Assembly: GCA_001949185.1 (NCBI GenBank) | Contig: BDGG01000027.1 | Coordinates: 1 to 64,000, forward strand | Origin: Ramazzottius varieornatus | Taxonomy: Eukaryota > Tardigrada > Eutardigrada > Parachela > Ramazzottiidae | Length of the DNA stretch: 64,000 nucleotides | Reading direction: 5' to 3' | Shown here: one piece after another, positions 1 to 9,879 of the stretch | Layout of the letters: the number at the start of each line of letters is the position of its first letter | How positions within the stretch are numbered: position 1 is the stretch's first letter | The notes under the pieces: generated by a model | The model's database searches: none | What the model was told of the DNA's origin: nothing | The model's input: only the letters and a program-made list of their open reading frames with translations | Program-made: the position numbers and the translations under genes

Positions 1-41
1 CAATCAGTGATTTCCGTGCGGGTGTTATTTATTGGCGTGAT

Positions 42-70
42 GACGTCGTTCGCAGAACTATGGAGGGAAT
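42..70. repeat. Copy of a dispersed repeat, also at 44645-44673
   Basis: The segment around CGTCGTTCGCAGAACTA is repeated with about 80 percent identity at 44645-44673 in the same orientation, in both cases in non-coding DNA. Only about 29 bases align by eye, so the size of the repeat unit is unknown. Confidence 0.4.
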
Positions 71-197
71 ACAACACTTCTGAGTTTCTTCCGGTGTCCT
101 GCTGATGTATTGCTTCTGATTAGGGGTTAGCTGAGCCCGGCTTTTCAGTGGTATACCACCTGCTAGTACATCATATCATATATTGGCGTTCACTTAC

Positions 198-779
198 CAA
201 GCCACCGCGAGCCAGTCTTCCTCTAAGAAACAGGGAACAGGGGTCATTAACGCATCTTCCATGACAAAGATGAACGAAAACACGGATGTTCTTAAGAAGA
301 AAAAAACAAGCAAAAAGCAAGATTCTGAGCCGGGTCTCATCACCTACCTCGCGCCAAGTCCCCTATCGGCGAGAACGGAAAGGAGCAACCTGCCGTGAGA
401 AATATCTTTGTGCTCCAAGTGTTGCTTGTCGAATAGTACAAAGCCTGCATAGTTTGGCGGAGCCCTTGTTCTTACCTGGGTAGAAAACAACTACTGGCCG
501 TTCGCGATGGGTCCGCTGTTTTTTGTATAGATCCACAACCGATGAAAGTGTATGATACAGCGCATCTTGGTCGCAGTAACTGGTGGCGTTTCGCAGCTCG
601 TAGTTTGTCCAGTCATAATCCCATTTGTACAGCCGTTTGCCTTCTTCGAATGCCACAGCAAAAGCCGGAGTCAGGGCTTCATAGCCAAAGCTGGCTCCCC
701 CGAATGTAATGGTAGCGAACTGCACCGATGTCACTGATTGACCCCAGAAGCACAGGCAAACCGCAGCGAATTTCAGCAT
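198..779 (-). CDS. Receptor-like extracellular ligand-binding protein, 5' end only (possible receptor guanylate cyclase)
   Basis: Exon 1 runs 779 to 476 and begins with a good signal peptide (hydrophobic MLKFAAVCLCFWG core). It ends at a strong donor (CCCAG|GTAAG). The mature part, with FGYEALTPAFAVAFEEGKRLY, then a SYCDQ segment and RPVVVFYPG, has the periplasmic-binding-protein-like look of the ligand-binding region of natriuretic-peptide-type receptor guanylate cyclases. This is a resemblance I recognise, not a match I could run. A possible second exon is 290 to 198: its acceptor follows a long pyrimidine tract, its donor reads TTG|GTAAGTG, and it keeps an open frame. The remaining exons, including any kinase-like and cyclase domains, would lie beyond the left edge. 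Exon 1 is well supported as coding; the family name is tentative. Confidence 0.45.
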
Positions 780-1616
780 TTGTCAGTCTCGGTTGTCGGC
801 ATCGACAAATTCGAGATTTCCCAAATGTTTCCAATGGGGTGCGTCGATCACTGGTTTTAGGAAGGCGTCGAGTCTGACAGCGTTGCCTCAACAAGTGCTT
901 CGTAGTTTGTTATTTATGACAGCTAATGCTTCTGATGCATTACCCAGCGTACTAAAAGCCTGTCCACCGCGGAGCTCGACCGTAACCATCAGTTTCGGGT
1001 TCCGATTACGAAATTAATGATAACCGTTAGAGATGTAACCAACTGCCCGCCACAGACGTCAATCATAAAACGATCAAGTATGGCCGGAAAGATGCCGGTA
1101 GACAGGGATACTACAGCATTAGTCGGAAAATGCGCGAAAAAGTTAAATTTCGACACCGCGTAGACGATCAGTCCTTTTTGGTTGAAGGTGGATACTAGGC
1201 CTGGTGCTAAAATTCAACGTTGAAAGAATGCTTGTCGTACGCGGAACCATTTCGCTTAGCCGATGTGCTGCCTCGCTGGGGTGCATAAATGGTCCACTCT
1301 GATAAACTGAAGTGTAATATTTCCGTTTCAAGCCGATCCCACGCTGGATCCCGGGTAGTTTACAGAGAGCTCTCAACGATATGAACAAGTTTGGGTGCGG
1401 TGAAATCGCGCGCTGGAACAATAGGATTTTTTTAATAGAATTATTGACCCTCCGGATCCGTGAGCGCCGTGTTGAATGGTTAGAACTAGTGGAGATTCCA
1501 CGCACCGAGCGCGCACACCATGATTACTGGGGAATGGAGTCTGGGCGAGCGCTGATACCGATCAACACTATCCGCACCACTTAGCGAATTTCACTCGTGT
1601 TCATTTCAATGTTGTG
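780..1616. other. No gene seen
   Basis: Upstream of the receptor-like gene. Open frames here are short, with no recognisable protein, splice pattern or RNA gene. It probably includes the promoter of the minus-strand gene that starts at 779. Confidence 0.5.
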
Positions 1617-2870
1617 TTTAGTTTCAGTTCCAGACTGAAAAAATATCAGTGTTTAGTTCAGTTTCAGTTTCAGTCTTAGTCTCGGGATTAGACTGAAACA
1701 ACAGTCTAGCTCCTCGGACTGAAACTGAAAAGAAGGAGATCGATTCGTCCAGGCAGAGAGAGACTAAAACTAAAGCGGGAAGGGTCTGACACCCCTACGT
1801 GGAGACTGAAACTGATTTGCGGTGGATATCGGTCTCGGTCTGAGGACTGAAACAGAAATTCGTGGTATATCAGTATCAGTCTCTGGGATTAACAAGGGAA
1901 ATGCGATAACGCTTTTTCCGAATCCTTGGGTTTCCCTTTTCCCAAAAACAGAAGATCCTGGGCCCTATACCAGTACACGAGCCTGGCCTTATTATTGGCC
2001 GGGACAAAATTTTTGGCCACCGGCCGAAAGCGGCAGCTGCCAGCTAAACAGACCAATCAATCGAAGCGCTGCCGCTTTCGGCCGGTGGCCAAAAATTTTG
2101 TTCCGGCCAATAATTAGGCCAGGCGCGTGTACATCTTTTGGACATTTCGCCTTTTAGCACGATCGCCTTTTAGCAAAACCCTTTGACCCTTAAGTCTTCT
2201 GGCAAGTGAAAATCACCTTCTGGTCACCAAACCTTTTAACCATTAGACCTCTTAGCACTGAAGCCTTTTGCTGGCGGTGAAAGTAGACATGAAGGTAACC
2301 AAGTTGGCTCCTCAGCTAACGCTCATGGTTTGTGGGGGTGCCGCCGTTCCACTCCGCTTTTCTCCGAATTTTTCGGCCATAGTTATGTTTCAAAAACACG
2401 GACAATCAAACTGGGCGGTGCTCAAAAGGCAAAGAGGTTAGAAGGTATAAGTGTGGTTTTCAAAAGCCGACAGAGTTGGAAGGTGAAATATCTAAAAGAC
2501 GAATCCAAAAGGTGAATTTGCTGGGAGGTGTATTGATCCCGTTCCGAATCCCGGATACCTTTATGAGGCGTCATGATCGGCGAAACACCACTTCGTAACG
2601 TCGAAAAACTTTCAGAATGTGTGGAAAACGCGTTTTAAAATTCTTTTGAGCTGAGATATGGTACTCCGCTGACAACGATGCTTCATAGTGGTTCTTCGAT
2701 ACGTCCTCTATTTCCGGGAAAACGAAAGCCAGAGGATTCGAGGAGGGCCCTTCCGCAATTCCCTTGGTAGAGACTAGAACCGATATCCCACACATTTAAG
2801 TTTCAGTCCCCAGACTAAGACTGACATCTTTCGCGAATCAGTTTCAGTCTCGGGACTAAAACTGATATCT
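1617..2870. repeat. Complex repeat block with GACTGAAACTGA motifs at both ends
   Basis: Both margins (about 1617-1890 and 2800-2870) are packed with the 12-mer TCAGTTTCAGTC and its reverse complement GACTGAAACTGA, often separated by CTCGGGAC. Inside are a strong hairpin at 1982-2123 and a set of degenerate CCTTTTAGCA-like words at 2150-2280. Reverse complements of those words (AAAAGGTGAA type) occur at 2405-2520. The mirrored arrangement suggests a non-autonomous fold-back DNA transposon or nested insertions. Open frames crossing it are repeat translations, not genes. Confidence 0.55.
1982..2123. repeat. Hairpin with 56-bp arms and 30-bp loop
   Basis: The left arm 1982-2037 and the right arm 2068-2123 are reverse complements at 54 of 56 positions. 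The arms are GC-rich (GGCCACCGGCCGAAAGCGGC core) next to an AAAATTTTT run. The near-perfect arms imply a recent insertion or constraint on pairing. It lies inside the larger GACTGAAACTGA block. Confidence 0.85.
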
Positions 2871-2883
2871 CCTAGAGATATCC

Positions 2884-4369
2884 GAGTGAAAACCTATTCG
2901 CCGCGATTTATCCAGGTACCTCGACGAGCCGTTTGTACCGTTCGGAGCCGACGACTCGAGTGGTGATATCAGGTCCAAAGTTCGAACAGCTTTTTATTTA
3001 TTAGGCTAAACTTGGGCGAATTTGAAAATTTGTTATAAAATTTGCCAATGGGACACGCCTGGTGGATACAAGCGTGGGGTTCGTCAATCGTTATACTGCA
3101 GTCTTTCCCGATTACTGGGAGTTTTGTAATACAAGCTATCCAGCGATAACGGAGAAGTTTGCCGCTGATTATACCGAATGAATTATGAATTTTCAGCGGT
3201 TTTTGAAGTTCGAGAGATTGGTTTTTCATGATTGTCCGTCCAATCCAAAACAGAAAGCGAGTGGTCAGTCTCTGGTCGTTCTATCGGTGATCACGCATAG
3301 AGAACCAATTAACTCGGTTTTGCACGTCCTGCCTGCCATGCTGGTTGGTGCAGATTCAGGCCAATAACGATGACTTCTGGGCGGCTAAATATAGTCTATT
3401 CATCGAGAATCGAAATTGGCTAATCCCCACATCAGAACGTTACCAAGAGTTCAAAGATCTTCCGAAGGTAAAACTAATTCGGAAAAGTGCTTGGTGAGAA
3501 CAAAGTTAGCTCAAAAACTGCAGTCTCAAAAGTATGAGCCTGCAGCCAAGTAACCACGGCATGCCGGCCTTGTGGTGAACGCAAGCTCATGGCAAGCTGC
3601 GGTGCTTTATTGAATCAGCTTCCCGAAACTGAACCGGCGCGCGGTTATCGATTGCATAACTTTCTCATCCGTTCAGATCGTCCAAAGTGGTGTTCAACCT
3701 TAACGAGAACCTGTTTTGGGGAAAGGTTCACCCGCGGAACCTCATTTCGCTAGTCGCTAAGTTTTAGACGACGTACCTTATGATCACAGCGAAAGCCGGC
3801 ATCTTTCCTGATTCATTTCTTACCTGTTCGAACCAAACCAAACGGATGGAACTGTCCCTTTCTCTTTGGCTGTCAATTCCAACTTGGAAACTTGTTATTA
3901 AAAGTCTTTGATGTCTCAGTACTTGTACCCAGAGAGTTTGGCAAACTCAGTACGTAGGAGTATAAAGTCCAATATTCAGAATGTCCTCAGGAGATTCTCC
4001 CAGACCTTTTGCATGGTTATTGTTCGTTTGCTCGAAAAAAATAAAATCTAACGGTGCAAAGCGGTTTCGGTTCAAACGTACAGGGAACGTGACTTAGCAC
4101 TCCGCGGATCCCTTGCGGCCTAGCAGCTACGTAGGTCTCTGCTGAATGCTGGACAAAATAACCTGCTATATTGAATGAATAGCCTTTAGGCCTTGCATTT
4201 TAGTCACGGTCTGCGGAGCACCTGCTTTGTAATCATTGGGTTTCCCGCAATACCATCGCTGTTTTATTGACGTTAGTAATATTGACAGATACTCGTTCGT
4301 AAGGCTCGACCTGAAGTTTTACTCGACGTCAGTGTCTTCGTCCAGTTTCTCTGTGTGATATACCTCAAA
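2884..4369. other. No gene seen
   Basis: Mixed-composition DNA with only short frames and no recognisable protein or RNA gene. The last part (about 4270-4369) is probably the promoter and 5' UTR of the tetraspan gene that starts at 4370. Confidence 0.5.
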
Positions 4370-5675
4370 ATGTCTTTCCCAACTGGCACCGTACCCTTAC
4401 CACTTCCCATCATTTTACCGACAGTCCCTGATCCAGCTGAGTCTCCGCCTGCACGGCCATGTCGCGCAAACCTGTTGGTTGGGAACATCCAGCGCAGCTT
4501 CGAAATGACCTCACCTGGACTGGGCGCCCTCATCACACATTTCATTATTGGCGGCTTGGCTATGGGAATGTGTAGCGTCGTGAAAGGTTGGTTTCGTTTC
4601 TTCCCAAATCCAGAGAACAGCAACGAAATTTGTACAATGTCGAAAGTGCTTCCCAGCCCGTGATTAGATTTGATTGGTTTACTGTGTCTGTACGAGTTCA
4701 CTGTGTATGTAGTAATATGCCCACAACTGCTAATGGAATTTGACCAAGGGCTGAGAAGCACTTTCGACATTGTACTTACATGTTGTGACTGACAGTTGTG
4801 CCGTTGATGCTGATTGTGATGGGTGGATGGGCCTTCCTTTGCGGGCTCATCGGTATTCTCTTCTGCATTCCCTTTTTCTACAACGATACGGACCGCTTCC
4901 GCCTGATGGACTTCTGGTCGGCCGCCGCTATTTTGTCCAAGACCTACTCTCTGACGACCACTGTGGCCATCGCATTGAGCATTTCTGCGGCAGTCCAAGG
5001 AAGCATGTTGTACAATAGAGGAACAGGCTGGGTCGTCACCTTCGACACCGCAAGCGTACTCTATTTACGGCAAGCCACCATCGCCAGAAACGCAGGGTGG
5101 TCAGCCATCGGGTGAGCCAACTGTCCTTTGCTGAAGAATATCCATACCGGCCTTAAATGGGAGCTCGGCAAAGAAACTCGATCAGATCGCTTTTCCAAGT
5201 GGTACATGCTTCCTGCCAATATCTTCGCGAACGTGCGTCACTTGGGAAAGCGATCTGGTCGGGTTTTGTTTGCCGAACTCCCAAATATTGGTAATTGCCT
5301 TGTAATCGACGTTCGTCATGGGTGGTTCAAACTGTTTTATTGTGCAGGTTGGGCACCGCGGCTACAGTTGCAAACTTCATCCTGCTGATGAGGACCTTCA
5401 ACCTGTGCCAGCTCTCGTCCTATATTCAAGTGCGGACAAGGAGTACTATGACCAGGCAAGGTATTCCGGCCATTGGGGTGCGTTACATACACTATCATCC
5501 GCATTCTGGACATCGAATAGCTTTGCAAATGCATAATATGCCACGGTTGCCACCCGTGATCGATCCTCCACCAGCTTATGATATCGTGATAGAAAATGAC
5601 GAGCCACCTCCAGAGTACAAACTGGCGGTGGAGATACCGGTAGCAGCGACCCCTTCTTCTGCTCAATTAAAGTGA
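4370..5675 (+). CDS. Four-pass membrane protein with two cytoplasmic PPxY motifs
   Basis: Three exons, 4370-4586, 4796-5111 and 5348-5675, join in frame to 286 residues. The start is the ATG at 4370; an in-frame GTG at 4355 is not used. After a Pro-rich N-terminus come hydrophobic segments around ALITHFIIGGLAMGMCSV, LMLIVMGGWAFLCGLIGILF, TTTVAIALSISAAV and GLGTAATVANFILL, giving four predicted passes. The roughly 100-residue tail carries PPPAYDIV and PPPEYKLA. Such PPxY motifs usually bind WW domains, as in NEDD4-type ubiquitin ligases, so endocytic or trafficking control is a reasonable inference. I cannot place it in a named family. Intron 1 holds one inverted-repeat element and intron 2 holds a copy of the 125-bp palindrome. 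Confidence 0.75.
4632..4775. repeat. Intronic inverted-repeat element (MITE-like)
   Basis: The arms 4632-4659 and 4748-4775 (GTACAATGTCGAAAGTGCTT...) are reverse complements at 27 of 28 positions, with weaker pairing continuing inward. The whole element is about 144 bp and sits in intron 1 of the tetraspan gene, close to the acceptor. Confidence 0.8.
5158..5283. repeat. 125-bp palindromic element (GTGCGCCACTTGGGAAA family), full-length copy
   Basis: The outer arms GGGAGCTCGGCAAAG and TTTGCCGAACTCCC and the inner arms CAGATCGCTTTTCCAAGTG and CACTTGGGAAAGCGATCTG pair over roughly 50 bases each side, leaving a short centre containing TGCCAATAT. The flanks may carry a short AAAT duplication. It lies in intron 2 of the tetraspan gene. 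This copy and the one at about 35400 best define the family. Confidence 0.85.
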
Positions 5676-5875
5676 TAGTTTCTCCTAGTCTGTATCTGTT
5701 GGCCGAGTCTCTCTACTTCGGATACCCCATTCTGACTATTTTTCTGTTACATTTTCCGCACTTGAAGAATAAGATTTCATACGCGTATACAATGTTCTGC
5801 TTACGGCAAAAGAAAACTGACGATTAATTTCATAAGCTAATGAATCTGTGGAATGAAATGGTCTGCCTAGACCAA

Positions 5876-8339
5876 TCACAAGTTTCGGGGCTTGACCAGA
5901 ACGTTGAAAGGCTTGGGCCGATGAGAGACCAACAGGAGGCTGTACTCGTGGATGCCGGGCAGAGTTTCTCCTGGAGGAACGCTGAACTCAAAGTTATGGA
6001 AGAGGTTCGCCATGAGTACCCACAACATCTGCTGAGCCAACTCCATACCAGGGCAACTTCTGCGTCCCAAGCCTGAAAAGAACACTAAACTGCTATTCCA
6101 ACAACACCCCTGGCAGTACGATGGACGGCTTACCCTTGGACCAGTGGAGGAATTGTGGTGGAAGACTGAAGGAAGTGCCGTCCTCGGTCATGAAGCGATC
6201 AGGCTTAAAACTCTCAGGATCGGGGAAATACTTTGGGCTCCAGTGAACTGCCCAGTAGTTTGGAACGATCTGAGTCTTGGGCGGGATAGTGTAACCCATA
6301 AGCTCGGCTTCCTTCAGGTTCTCACGAGCCTGACCCAGCGGAGTCTCTCCGCTCACGCGTACCACTTCGAACATTGTGGACGACATGTACGGCAGATTAT
6401 CTGTAAAGTTCAAAAACCGGTTTCTGCGTATTTGTATTACGGCACGATAAACTCGGTCCCCACCTTTATCGGCGTATGTAATGTGCTTTCTGGTGCCGAC
6501 GACGCGAGCCAGTTCTCGCTGTAGCTTCTCTTGGGTTCCCGGGTTTCGTAGATGGTGAAGAATGGCGTATTGTAGGATGGAGCCAGTGGCTTCCGGACCA
6601 GCTTGGAACATGGAGTCGATCGAGGCTATTATGTCGTTTTGATCTGCAATCAAAAACGCAGTAGCCTAGGGCTACAGTATGAAAACAAAGTTCCGCCGTC
6701 TTCTTCAACACTGCCCGAAGAAAGAATGTTGCTAGTACAGTAGTACCCACCAGCCATAGCCAGAAGTCCTTCAGTGTCTTTCCCTTCCTTGTGCAACTGA
6801 ATGTAAACGTCGAGGAAATCTCGCTTCTTTCCTGCTTGGTAAGTCTCCTGATGAGCATCCAGCGATTCGCCAATAACGGCCCAATCTTTGCTCAAGTTAC
6901 GGACTTTTCCCACGATAAAGTCAGGAAAGCCCAACCTGAAACGAGCTCAAATGAGCCCCACAAGAAGTATTCCGGAAAGATGACCATGCGACATCACACT
7001 ATAGCGCGGATATTTCCCAACATTTCTTTACCGTCTTAGCCAGGCGCCAAGCATGACTTCCACGCCGGTCTGCGCCAGTGCAGACCATGACTGAAGTCCC
7101 TTTCCTTCGTAATCGTATCGCTTGCCGAAAGTGACCATGCTGACAGTGTTCATGGTGGCCTGTTTAAAGTCTGACAAGGCATTCAAAGGGACCTTGCCGT
7201 TCTGACCGTGTCTGGTCAAGGCCGCCGCCAGGTGGTCAAACTCCTCCAGGATCAACTTGTCCATTCTTGAGCCGTTCACACCCAGTTCGCGGAGGGTGTT
7301 GACGATAAAATTGTGCTGCGCGTAAAACTTCTTACCCTCCATTTTCATGATGCCTATAAAGCAATGAGTCGACATCAGATTGCCGCTTAGCTCTTCTATG
7401 CCTGTTGCCATACCGTGAATTTTGCCGTCTTTGCCGGTGGAAAGATACTCGGTGAAGGAATCATCGGCGCGACCTTCGAATTCGTCAGCTTTGTCGGCCA
7501 GAGCGGCTTTGATGGCATCATAGTCGTTGAGCACCACGCTGAGCATTGTTCCATAGTTGAAGCCTAGAGGCCCCAAGCGGACCGTCATGATATTTCCGTA
7601 GGTTTTGTTCATCTTGGCTAGTTCTATCCATGGGTAAGTTCCCAAGAACGGAACGTAGCCCAAAAACGGCAAACCTGCAGAAGAGCAGGAAACATGATAA
7701 TATGGTGACATGATAGTACCAGTCACCATGCCGTACTCTGGGTTTGAACCCAGGTACTCCCAATTAACTGATTCTTATTGCTGTCTACAACCACTGGAAG
7801 ATGGGCGGCGTACTTATGGATGGTCCGGGCGGCATATTCGCGGGTTTCATGGTTGTGAAGTACCAAACAGCCAGGCCGCCCACTAGGACCGCCAGCATGA
7901 AAGGCGACAAGAGCAACCCCATGATTGTCTTTTTCGCGCCCGTGCTAGTGCCGCTCTTGGCCGATCCGCCCTTCTTATCAGTTCTCGGTGCGCCAGTTTG
8001 CTGTGCAGTCGTATCGGCGTGTTGTTGCAGCAGCTCCGCTCCCGCCTTGGCCAGCTGATCGGTATTTGGGCGAGGAAGCCTGTCGGCTGGTTGGTCTTCC
8101 CTCACTTGCATTTCACCGGGGACCCTCCTGGGTGATCGAGGTGGTGTCCGCGTTTCATGGTCGCTGCCTACATGCTCAAAATCCGAGGTGCGACCAGTGA
8201 CGACTTTTTCCGGGAGAAATGTTCTTTGAGCAATATCATCCACGGCCCGTTCGGCGCTTCTCAGGTGGAAAGCGCGGCGTTCTTCCGTCACGTGAACATC
8301 TCCCACCTGTCTGTCGATAATCTCCCGTTTTTCTTCCAT
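5876..8339 (-). CDS. Cytochrome P450 (CYP2-like) with long N-terminal extension
   Basis: Seven exons on the minus strand (8339-7814, 7674-7414, 7353-7032, 6935-6751, 6643-6464, 6400-6134, 6072-5876) join in frame to 645 residues. A membrane anchor (about residues 139-161, MGLLLSPFMLAVLVGG) is followed by the Pro-rich hinge PPGPSISLPFLGY. The I-helix has AGPEATGS, the K-helix EVVR, then FKPDRF and a haem-binding loop ending GRRSCPG. P450s are haem monooxygenases anchored in the ER. Two oddities stand out. A 138-residue hydrophilic, charged extension precedes the anchor, where microsomal P450s usually begin with it. With the only good splice choice, the haem loop reads SKGLGRRSCPG and lacks the usual aromatic residue three before the Gly. 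The other P450, at 60368, is normal in both respects. Confidence 0.85.
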
Positions 8340-9180
8340 CCCGCTAGATATAGTTTAAGCGTCTAGATCGGATTATGCAGTCAACCTGCAACATGCGATC
8401 ATAACACCGGCATTAATCGTGCAAGACAACCGTCTAGCGCGCGTACAGGAATGTTTTGTTGCTGGCTACATACCTTCCGGCAGCAGAAGTGGGTTTTTCC
8501 ACATGCGGGAGATGTCGAACGGGTTGACTACAAGTACTGTGGAAAGACACAGAGCTTGGAGCGATTCACAGGGTAAGCCAGGTTCTGTCATCTCTTAGGG
8601 TTTAAGTTTGAACCTGTTTTGAATTTTCTTCACTGATGTATTCATCTAGCAAGTTGCAAATCAGCTGAGTGAGCTGACTATTATATCGACGAATTTTTCG
8701 CGTACGACCTGTGACGGTGCGACCTGAGCCGGGGACCGATCAGGATCAGGAAGCGTCTTTGTTTGTAAACTGAAGGCTGCGCTGATTGGCTCATATACTG
8801 CCAACCTGATCGTTTCACTCCCTGAACGGTCCGGACTTAACAGGAAAAGTTGGGAAACATCAATTTTGGCTGATTTGTTTTTGCGCCCCCCCCCTCCTGA
8901 GTGCCCGATCAGGCTAGCTTTTAACTCACTTCTTGGCATCCAAACTTTCAGAGGCATGCAAGTCTCGCCCTGCTTCGCTTTCTTGCCTTCATTTCGCTAG
9001 CAGATATCGGCCTAACTACCTGCTACCATCCTGCGCTCACATACAGAAGAAAGACTTCTCCAGGATATCTTGTAGATTTGTGGAGGAGACTTGCTCCGTG
9101 ATCAAGGCTCGTCGTTTAAAGATGATCTGCTTTATCGAGCTGAAGTGCTGAACTTCTCATCTGCTGATTCTGCTACTAAT
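8340..9180. other. Upstream region of the minus-strand P450; no gene seen
   Basis: No coding pattern recognised. It probably contains the promoter of the P450 whose start is at 8339. A C-run at about 8884-8893 is the only notable composition feature. Confidence 0.45.
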
Positions 9181-9370
9181 GGGCAAGGTTCCTCAAAAGT
9201 CTGGGGTCATAGCGTAGAGGTACAGCTGATGAAATTTGAGAAGGGCAAGGGAAGGTTTCGGGTTTTTCTTGAAACTTCTCGGCCTCCACATTGGGCTACC
9301 CTGCCCCCTGCTTAAATTTCCTCGACTATGCCTCTACGCCGTGACCCCAGGCTTCTGAGGAACTTTGCCC
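9181..9370. repeat. 190-bp element with 40-bp terminal inverted repeats
   Basis: The arms 9181-9220 (GGGCAAGGTTCCTCAAAAGT...) and 9331-9370 are reverse complements at 35 of 40 positions, with unrelated sequence between. This is the structure of a MITE. No target-site duplication is obvious. Confidence 0.8.
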
Positions 9371-9659
9371 AGACAGTCCAGACTCCAGATATCCTTGTCG
9401 ACGAGCCAAACTCTTCAGTCAGTGTCTAGTGAGTCATTTTCACCCGCAGCGGAGGAAGCAGAGCCTGAGGTAATTCGGCAAAAATCGGAAGAGGCGAGGT
9501 CTCGACGGCTAACCATCGGCTAGTGATGTTCTAATAATATGGGATAATGACATCCAATTCTGTAGCGCTAAAAAATTATCGCGCGCTGAATCTGATCGCA
9601 CCGGGCACGTTATCGCTGCCCTGTGCGATCAGATGTTATCAGTTTAGCCTCGTAAGTAG

Positions 9660-9835
9660 TGCTGAGATGAATACGATAAAATACCATATGATATTTTCTG
9701 ATAGATATATGTCAATATTTATATTTTGTTTTAGATATCAACCAAGTATCGATATTTCGATATGATACGTTTCTGATATTTTATTGTTGATATATCGAAT
9801 TTTATTGCAGTGATAAATCGATATATCAAGCCAGT
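9660..9835. repeat. ATATCGATA-rich segment flanking the Harbinger element (left)
   Basis: AT-rich DNA dominated by variants of GATATATCGATA and TGATATTTT. A similar segment lies at about 12460-12640 on the other side of the transposon. The two may be parts of one older repeat split by the insertion, or paired outer repeats of a larger element. Confidence 0.5.
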
Positions 9836-9879
9836 ACCATGCTGAAAACTATCGAAATCAAGAAAGAGCCTAAGGTCAG

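Noticed and set aside
1822-2157. 111-residue open frame
   Set aside because: It reads through both arms of the hairpin at 1982-2123 and is a translation of repeat DNA.
4273-4998. 241-residue minus-strand open frame opposite the tetraspan gene
   Set aside because: It runs across an intron with a MITE and mirrors the coding exons on the other strand; no family features are visible.
7735-7765. GGGTTTGAACCCA as a tRNA T-arm
   Set aside because: It is a short palindrome inside the first intron of the P450, with no other tRNA arms.
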